This document shows, in pieces, positions 59,503 through 64,000 of a DNA stretch of 64,000 nt; within the stretch, counting starts at the first letter, position 1, and every line of letters starts with the position of its first letter. A program made the translations under genes and the position numbers. The stretch comes from Nocardia sp. NBC_00416 (lineage in GTDB: Bacteria > Actinomycetota > Actinomycetes > Mycobacteriales > Mycobacteriaceae): the NCBI RefSeq assembly GCF_036032445.1, contig NZ_CP107932.1, positions 5,892,501 to 5,956,500 of the forward strand, given 5' to 3'. Below the pieces are notes generated by a model that ran no database searches, was not told the origin of the DNA, and saw only the letters and a list, made by a program, of their open reading frames with translations.

Positions 59503-60333
59503 CTACGGCGCGGCGAAATCCGCGCGGTGGTCGTGGATCCACTGTCGATAGGTGCGTGGCTGTTCCGAGGGCAGGATCGTCGAAATGGGGGTCGGTTCGA
59601 TCGGGTGCAGGATGGCGCGGTGGTAGTACCGCAGCAGTGAGTCGGCGATGTGGGGCGGGGCGTGCTGCTCGGTCAGCAGTCGGTGGCCGATGGCGGGCGA
59701 GACTTCTTCGAACCGGACCGGTTGGCCGAGGGCTTCACCGATCAACTCCGCTTGTCCGGCTTGGGTGATCAGCTCCGGTCCGGTGAGCACGGGCGCAGTC
59801 CCGGCGAGACTGTCTTTCAGCATCGCGGCGGCCGCTGCGGCGGCAAGGTCTTGCTCGTGGATCGGAGCGATGCGAGCCTTCGCGTGGGCGGCGCGAACGA
59901 CGCTGTGTGCACGAATCGTGGGTGCCCACCACACGGTGTTGGTGGCGAACATGCCGGAGCGCAGGAATACCCATTCCATGCCGGTCTGTTCGATGCGGCG
60001 TTCGAGTTCGCGGTGTGCGATACCGGTGTGATTGTCGGGATGGTCGTCGAGCACCGATGAGGAGGACAGCAGCACGATGCGCCGCACTCCGTGCGCGACC
60101 GCTTGAGACAGGAACTGCTCGGCGGTGCCGTGCACCGCGGCGGCGTTGAGGAACACCGTGGCGACCCCGTCGAGCGGAAACCGTCCGTCCAGCGCCGATA
60201 CGGTATCGATGCCTGGAGGCAGGCCAGCCGCGGCGGGGTTGCGAGTGAGGGCTGTGACGTCGGCGCCTGTGGCGCAGAGCCGCTCGACGAGGGCTCGGCC
60301 TACGTTTCCAGTAGCTGCCGTGATCAAAAACAT
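59503..60333 (-). CDS. NmrA-like NAD(P)-dependent oxidoreductase
   Basis: A 276-residue Rossmann protein: MFLITAATGNVGRALVERLCATGADVTALTRNPAAAGLPPGIDTV, RRIVLLSSSSVLDD, MEWVFLRSGMFATNTVWWAP. The C-terminal region (TLPSEQPRTYRQWIHDHRADF type) matches the paralogue at 39608. It lies 30 bases downstream of the FAD-binding gene on the same strand, so the two may be co-transcribed. Function unknown. Confidence 0.84.
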   Translation of the reverse strand: MFLITAATGNVGRALVERLCATGADVTALTRNPAAAGLPPGIDTVSALDGRFPLDGVATVFLNAAAVHGTAEQFLSQAVAHGVRRIVLLSSSSVLDDHPDNHTGIAHRELERRIEQTGMEWVFLRSGMFATNTVWWAPTIRAHSVVRAAHAKARIAPIHEQDLAAAAAAAMLKDSLAGTAPVLTGPELITQAGQAELIGEALGQPVRFEEVSPAIGHRLLTEQHAPPHIADSLLRYYHRAILHPIEPTPISTILPSEQPRTYRQWIHDHRADFAAP

Positions 60334-60363
60334 GCGGGTACTCCTTGTCGGTTGGAAAGTAGT

Positions 60364-61977
60364 TCAGTGGCTTCGCGCCGCGTCGCGGCCGGCGATGCGG
60401 CCCCAGGCGAGGGCAGAAGCGATCGTCAGTCCCCCGGCGATGGTGCCGGGCCCGAAGACGGCCGCGGCGGCATTCCCCGCGGCGTAGAGGCCGGGGATCG
60501 GATGGCCTGTCCAATCGAGGACGCGGGCTTGCCGGTCGATACGGGCTCCACCCTTGGTGCCGACTGTTCCCGGGTGTACAGGGAGGGCGAAGAACGGGGG
60601 CTCGGTCACTGGGCCGAGGTTCGGATGCGCGGCGGCCGGGTCTCCGAAAGCGTGCTCGTAGCGGGAGCGTCCGCGGCCGAAATCCTCGTCGCGACCGGTC
60701 GCGGCCATGGTGTTGAATCGGGAGACGGTGGCCGCCAAGGCGTCCGGGTCGATACCGAGACGGGCGGCGAGATCGTGGATGCTGTCCGCTTGGATCAGCC
60801 AATCCGGTGCCTGCGAGCCTGCGGGGATGCCTGCGACCGAGTACTTGACCCGGAATTGAGCGTCGCCGATCGCCCAGGCCGGCAGGTTTCTGGGCCGGTG
60901 GGTGTTGGGGTCGAGTTCGGCGAAGGCAGCGGCGCAGTTGTGGCTGGACTCGTTGACGAACCGGTGCCCGGCGGCGTTGACCCAGAGCACGTGTGGCAGT
61001 GACCGTTCCGGCAGCACCAATTGCGCCTGAGGTGTCGCTTGCGGGTCGGGCCAGACCGTGCCGGGGGCCTGGTAGGCGGGCCAGGACCAGTACTCACCCG
61101 GATACGCCATCGCCGCACCGACCCGTCCGGCCAACCGCAGGCCGTCTCCGTGTTGCACCGGCGGGGTTACCGGGTGTGTGAGCGGCCCGGACAGCAATTG
61201 CGCACGCAATTCGGCGTCGTGTTCGAATCCCCCGGTGGCCAGAATGACGCCTCGCCGGGCACGCACCGTGCCCGCGGCACCGTCCTGTTCGGCCCGCGCA
61301 CCCGCGATCCGGCCGTTGTCGGCGCGGAGTAGTTCGACCACCCGGCATCCGCGCACGGAAACGACTCCCATGGCGCGGCAGCCGTGCAGCAGTCCGGCGA
61401 CCAAGCCTGCTCCCAGGGTCACCACATCGTCCGCGCTGCGTTGCGCGATCAGTTCCAGTGGCGGTTGCCCGCCAGCGAAGAGACTGTGCTCGAACACTTC
61501 TTGGTTGGTGAGTACCGGTGCGAAAAGCGACGCCGGCCACACCAGTTCCTCGATGGAGCCCAGATCGCCGAGGGCTACCGGGCGAACCTCGAGATGGCGC
61601 GACGAATGGCCGCCCGGCAGCTCGGCGAACGTGTCGGGATATGCCGTGACCACGGAGAACTCGATCGGGGTGCGTTCCTCGAGGAATCGCACGGTCTCCG
61701 GTATCGCCTGTACGAATGTCTCGACCAGGTCGTCCTCACGCCCGGGTGCCGCGTTGCGGCAATAGGCCAGGGCATTCTCGGCGGAGTCGGGGCAGCCTGC
61801 TTCACGCATTCGATGATTGGCCGGCGCCCAGATCTGCCCACCCGAGACCGCCGTCGAGCCGCCCCACCGCGAGGACGCCTCCAGCATTGCGACCTGGGCC
61901 CCACCGTCCGCGGCCGCGAGTGCGGCAGCCAGGCCGGCTGCACCCGAACCGATCACTACAACATCCACGTCTTCCAC
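60364..61977 (-). CDS. FAD-dependent oxidoreductase (fumarate reductase/3-ketosteroid dehydrogenase-like)
   Basis: A 537-residue flavoprotein. The N-terminal FAD fold VDVVVIGSGAAGLAAALAAADGGAQVAMLEASSRWGGSTAVSGGQIWAPAN is canonical and the C-terminal IPGLYAAGNAAAAVFGPGTIAGGLTIASALAWGRIAGRDAA closes it. It resembles ketosteroid dehydrogenases, but the YPGPG-type motif near their catalytic Tyr is replaced by GPGTIAGG, so steroid activity is doubtful. GTG at 61977 has GGAGG upstream. The stop lies 30 bases before the NmrA-like gene. A 42-bp palindrome precedes it. Confidence 0.85.
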   Translation of the reverse strand: MEDVDVVVIGSGAAGLAAALAAADGGAQVAMLEASSRWGGSTAVSGGQIWAPANHRMREAGCPDSAENALAYCRNAAPGREDDLVETFVQAIPETVRFLEERTPIEFSVVTAYPDTFAELPGGHSSRHLEVRPVALGDLGSIEELVWPASLFAPVLTNQEVFEHSLFAGGQPPLELIAQRSADDVVTLGAGLVAGLLHGCRAMGVVSVRGCRVVELLRADNGRIAGARAEQDGAAGTVRARRGVILATGGFEHDAELRAQLLSGPLTHPVTPPVQHGDGLRLAGRVGAAMAYPGEYWSWPAYQAPGTVWPDPQATPQAQLVLPERSLPHVLWVNAAGHRFVNESSHNCAAAFAELDPNTHRPRNLPAWAIGDAQFRVKYSVAGIPAGSQAPDWLIQADSIHDLAARLGIDPDALAATVSRFNTMAATGRDEDFGRGRSRYEHAFGDPAAAHPNLGPVTEPPFFALPVHPGTVGTKGGARIDRQARVLDWTGHPIPGLYAAGNAAAAVFGPGTIAGGLTIASALAWGRIAGRDAARSH

Positions 61978-61982
61978 GAGTC

Positions 61983-62024
61983 CTCCATATCTATTTGTTA
62001 ACACGTTAACAAATAGATATGGAG
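61983..62024. promoter_or_regulatory. 42-bp near-perfect palindrome between tetR and the FAD gene
   Basis: Two exact 20-base inverted arms (left arm CTCCATATCTATTTGTTAAC) are separated by only AC. The centre GTTAAC-AC-GTTAAC looks like a TetR-type operator. The palindrome spans the gap between the tetR stop (62027) and the flavoprotein start, and overlaps its Shine-Dalgarno sequence. Confidence 0.85.
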
Positions 62025-62026
62025 TG

Positions 62027-62674
62027 TCAAGATCGTTCGATCACACCGTTGAGCAAAACGGTGAGTCCGTAGTCGTAGTTCTCCCAGGGATGCGGCCAGT
62101 CGGCGGCCAGCGCCGCGATTGTGGGAGTCAGTTCCGAATCGGCTTCCATGATCATGCGCGCCTGGCCGGGCTGGTTCGGGTCGGACCGGGCTCGATCGGA
62201 CCCGCTCCGGATGGTGAGGACGCCGACCGTGAACTGCCACACCGCGCGGTATGCGGACGCCGCTTGCTCGCGGTCCAGGCCGCAGGCCAAAAATGCCTGC
62301 AAGATCTCCTCGACCACCCATAAGATCGCCCGGCTGGCAAGATCCCTGCCGACCAGGACACCCACCACCCAGGGGCGCGTGGCAAGAGTGTCGTACAGCA
62401 GCCGCCACAACACCACCAGTCGCTGCCGCGGGTCTTCGGGCAGATCGGGCCGCCCGAGTTCGCCCGCAACGTCGTCCAGCAGCGCAAGCAGCATCTCGTC
62501 CTTGTCGCGTACGTGCCGGTAGATCGCCGTGGGAGAGCTCGACAGCCGATCCGCGACGCGGCGCATGGTCAACGCGTCGATACCTTCGGACTGCACAATC
62601 TGTTCTGCGGCCGCGACAACCGCCTCGCGGGACAGTCTGGCCGGCCGACCCCGGCGCCGCATCGACTCAGTCAT
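62027..62674 (-). CDS. TetR-family regulator upstream of the FAD gene
   Basis: A 215-residue TetR: RGRPARLSREAVVAAAEQIVQSEGIDALTMRRVADRLSSSPTAIYRHVRDKDEMLLALLDDVAGEL then a TetR_C-like domain (RPWVVGVLVGRDLASRAILWVVEEILQAFLACGLDREQAASAYRAVWQFTVG). The ATG at 62674 is chosen; GTG at 62680 is two codons upstream. It is read in the same direction as the flavoprotein and likely binds the palindrome between them. Confidence 0.87.
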   Translation of the reverse strand: MTESMRRRGRPARLSREAVVAAAEQIVQSEGIDALTMRRVADRLSSSPTAIYRHVRDKDEMLLALLDDVAGELGRPDLPEDPRQRLVVLWRLLYDTLATRPWVVGVLVGRDLASRAILWVVEEILQAFLACGLDREQAASAYRAVWQFTVGVLTIRSGSDRARSDPNQPGQARMIMEADSELTPTIAALAADWPHPWENYDYGLTVLLNGVIERS

Positions 62675-63033
62675 CAGCACAGTCTGTCACCGCCACGGAA
62701 CAAACACGGTCATGTCCCCGAGCGCCCGTGCAGGCCGCTGAGCGCGTGATCGGTAACGGTCGAGAGTGCTGTCGGCGATAGGATCGGGACACGCTGAATA
62801 CTGTTGTGTTGCAAAAAGTTGAGCGTGTCTATGCGCCCTTGATCGAATAGGGTGCCCATAACTGCCTGGGTCGGGCCGGTTGTCGGTGTGGGTGTCGCAC
62901 TGCCCAGGTGTGTTCCCATCTTCGATGTGCCCTACAGGCACACAGGTGGACTGCATCTGACCCGGGACTTCGTGGGATAGACCATTCGGGGATTATCCGA
63001 AAAGCCCGTTGAGCTGCGGAAACACTTCGCGGG
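62675..63033. other. Region between tetR and tRNA-Arg without gene
   Basis: About 360 bases. No coding frame stands out. TGTGCC-CTACA-GGCACA (62926-62942) is a small inverted repeat. An integrase would be expected here for the element next to the tRNA but none is seen. Confidence 0.45.
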
Positions 63034-63051
63034 TTTGTGCCCTCGGCAGGA
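63034..63051 (+). repeat. att core at the tRNA-Arg 3' end
   Basis: TTTGTGCCCTCGGCAGGA matches 57451-57468 exactly and 54726-54741 over 16 bases. It covers the tRNA acceptor end and T-arm start on the minus strand, the standard target of tyrosine integrases. Confidence 0.88.
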
Positions 63052-63110
63052 TTCGAACCTGCGACACCCGCTTTAGGAGAGCGGTGCTCTATCCCCTGAG
63101 CTACGAGGGC
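63038..63110 (-). tRNA. tRNA-Arg (anticodon CCT)
   Basis: A 73-base cloverleaf on the minus strand: acceptor GCCCTCG/CGAGGGC, D-arm GCTC/GAGC, anticodon stem CCGCT/AGCGG with loop CTCCTAA (anticodon CCT), T-arm GCAGG-TTCGAAT-CCTGC. CCA is not encoded (ACA follows). The gene is whole because the integration core restores its 3' end. Confidence 0.95.
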
Positions 63111-63189
63111 CGGGTCGTGACCGGTGCGCTGGAGTCTACCGGGTCACCCGCCGCGGGGCCGCATCGTGGGGAGCGGCCCCGGCGGGGTG

Positions 63190-64000
63190 TCAGGCCGCGC
63201 GGGATTCTTCGTAGTCGGCGGGGTCGAAGCGGCGGGTTTTCCAGCGGTAGAGGACCGTGGCGCCCGGCCAGTTGTTGGTGATGCGGCCCGAGGCGTTGCG
63301 GTACCAGCTGGAGCAGAAGTTCCAAGGGGTGTCCTTCAGGCGTTTCTGGAGCCAGTTGTCCCAGCGTTGTTCGGTGTCGGGGCGGGCGGACAGGCCGCGG
63401 CCGGGGTTCTGGCGGAGGTATTCGATTCCCTGGCGGATGTAGCGGGCCTGGGCTTCGAGCATGTAGACGATGGAGCCGGAGCCGACGTTGGTGTTGGGGC
63501 CGTACATCATGAACAGGTTGGGGAACTGGGGGACCGAGACGCCGAGGTAGGCGCGGGCGCCTTCGGCGGCCCAGGTGTCGGCGAGTTTGCGGCCGCCGGC
63601 GCCGTAGATGTTCATGGGGGCGAGGAATTCGGTGCCCTTGAAGCCGGTGCCGTAGATGATGACGTCGACTTCGTGGTCGATTCCGTCGGCGGTGCGCACG
63701 CCGGTGGGGGTGATCTCGGTGATGGGGTTGGTCTCCACCGTGACGTTGGGCCGGGTGAGGGCGGGGAAGTAGTCGTTGGAGAAGAGGGCGCGTTTGCAGC
63801 CGGGTGCGTAGTCGGGGGTGAGCTTCTCGCGCAGGATCGGGTCGGGGACCTGGCGGGCGCGGTGACCGTCGGCGACCTTCACCACGGGTTTCTGGATGCC
63901 CTGGATATCGGTGAGGGCCAGCGCCATCACTTCGAAGAACATCCACCAGCCGAAGCGTTCGGCCCAGCGGGCCGGGGGCACGTATTTGAAGACGGCGTGG
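63190..64000 (-). CDS. Flavin-containing (Baeyer-Villiger-type) monooxygenase, 5' end outside window
   Basis: The C-terminal 270 residues of a flavoprotein monooxygenase; the frame is open through base 64000 (HAVFKYVPPARW), so the start lies beyond the window. DVIIYGTGFKGTEFLAPMNIYGAGGRKLADTW and FPNLFMMYGPNTNVGSGSIVYMLEAQARYI are hallmarks of the group. PDYAPGCKRALFSNDYFPALTRPNV is the conserved middle. The N-terminal FAD/NADP fingerprints are not visible. It lies just outside the island, beyond tRNA-Arg. Confidence 0.9.
   Translation of the reverse strand, partial: HAVFKYVPPARWAERFGWWMFFEVMALALTDIQGIQKPVVKVADGHRARQVPDPILREKLTPDYAPGCKRALFSNDYFPALTRPNVTVETNPITEITPTGVRTADGIDHEVDVIIYGTGFKGTEFLAPMNIYGAGGRKLADTWAAEGARAYLGVSVPQFPNLFMMYGPNTNVGSGSIVYMLEAQARYIRQGIEYLRQNPGRGLSARPDTEQRWDNWLQKRLKDTPWNFCSSWYRNASGRITNNWPGATVLYRWKTRRFDPADYEESRAA

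Noticed and set aside
60364..61977. True 3-ketosteroid delta1-dehydrogenase
   Set aside because: The FAD fold fits but the catalytic-tyrosine motif near the C-terminus is not present.
61983..62024. KstR operator, given the ketosteroid-dehydrogenase-like gene
   Set aside because: The core has AACnnGTT but not the flanking T and A of the mycobacterial KstR consensus as I know it, and the enzyme lacks the YPGPG motif.
62926..62942. A fourth att-like relic (TGTGCCCT followed by AGG)
   Set aside because: Only eight contiguous bases match the core and the site is explained by a small inverted repeat.

Overview
The window is high-GC actinobacterial DNA, most likely from Nocardia or a close mycolic-acid-producing relative. 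The evidence is protein-level resemblance, recalled from memory, to Mycobacterium tuberculosis genes: AccD3, EchA6 and the Rv0906/Rv0909 neighbourhood, POL-PE-LIG LigD, narGHJI, and the fused ECF transporter of the Rv2326c type. GTG/TTG starts, 4-nt stop/start overlaps and several apparently leaderless promoters also fit. No plasmid, rRNA or CRISPR signal was seen.

Layout. 1-4.1 kb: a conservon operon (sensor kinase cut by the left edge, roadblock protein, DUF742 protein, small GTPase). 4.2-12.5 kb: a lipid and DNA-repair stretch with accD3, an XRE regulator/membrane protein pair, an aldo/keto reductase, echA6, an MBL-fold hydrolase, and ligD flanked by two Rv0909-like small proteins. 12.5-19.4 kb: a two-gene ECF transporter, a divergent CDF metal exporter, an AraC regulator, a metallophosphoesterase and a pseudouridine synthase. 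19.7-26.6 kb: a complete respiratory nitrate reductase operon, narGHJI. 26.7-33.5 kb: mixed accessory genes, including a 2H-phosphoesterase-like gene bracketed by a 16-bp direct repeat, a truncated Fic gene, an exporter, a thiolase and an NlpC/P60 hydrolase. 33.7-43.8 kb: a CocE-type hydrolase, an adenylate cyclase, small stress-type proteins, an aldose epimerase, a lone egtD, and a molybdopterin oxidoreductase/flavin reductase/zinc-ribbon operon.

43.8-49 kb is a decaying zone: an amidohydrolase pseudogene with several frameshifts and a deletion, a truncated monooxygenase with a premature stop behind a large inverted-repeat operator region, and small hypothetical genes among regulators. 49-53.2 kb holds an AraC regulator and a TetR/MMPL exporter pair with two clear operators.

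54.3-63.1 kb is a tRNA-Arg(CCT) island. The tRNA 3' end (63034-63051) recurs as direct repeats at 57451 and 54726. The two distal copies lie in about 150-bp related repeats that carry the 3' ends of tyrosine integrases. Cargo: an aldehyde dehydrogenase/TetR operon with twin operators, a vapBC module, broken AsnC and methyltransferase genes, an NmrA-like oxidoreductase, and a flavoprotein/TetR pair with a 42-bp palindrome. A Baeyer-Villiger-type monooxygenase runs off the right edge.

Gene functions are assigned by motif and family recognition without database searches. Start codons were chosen by ribosome-binding sites, overlaps and family start positions.
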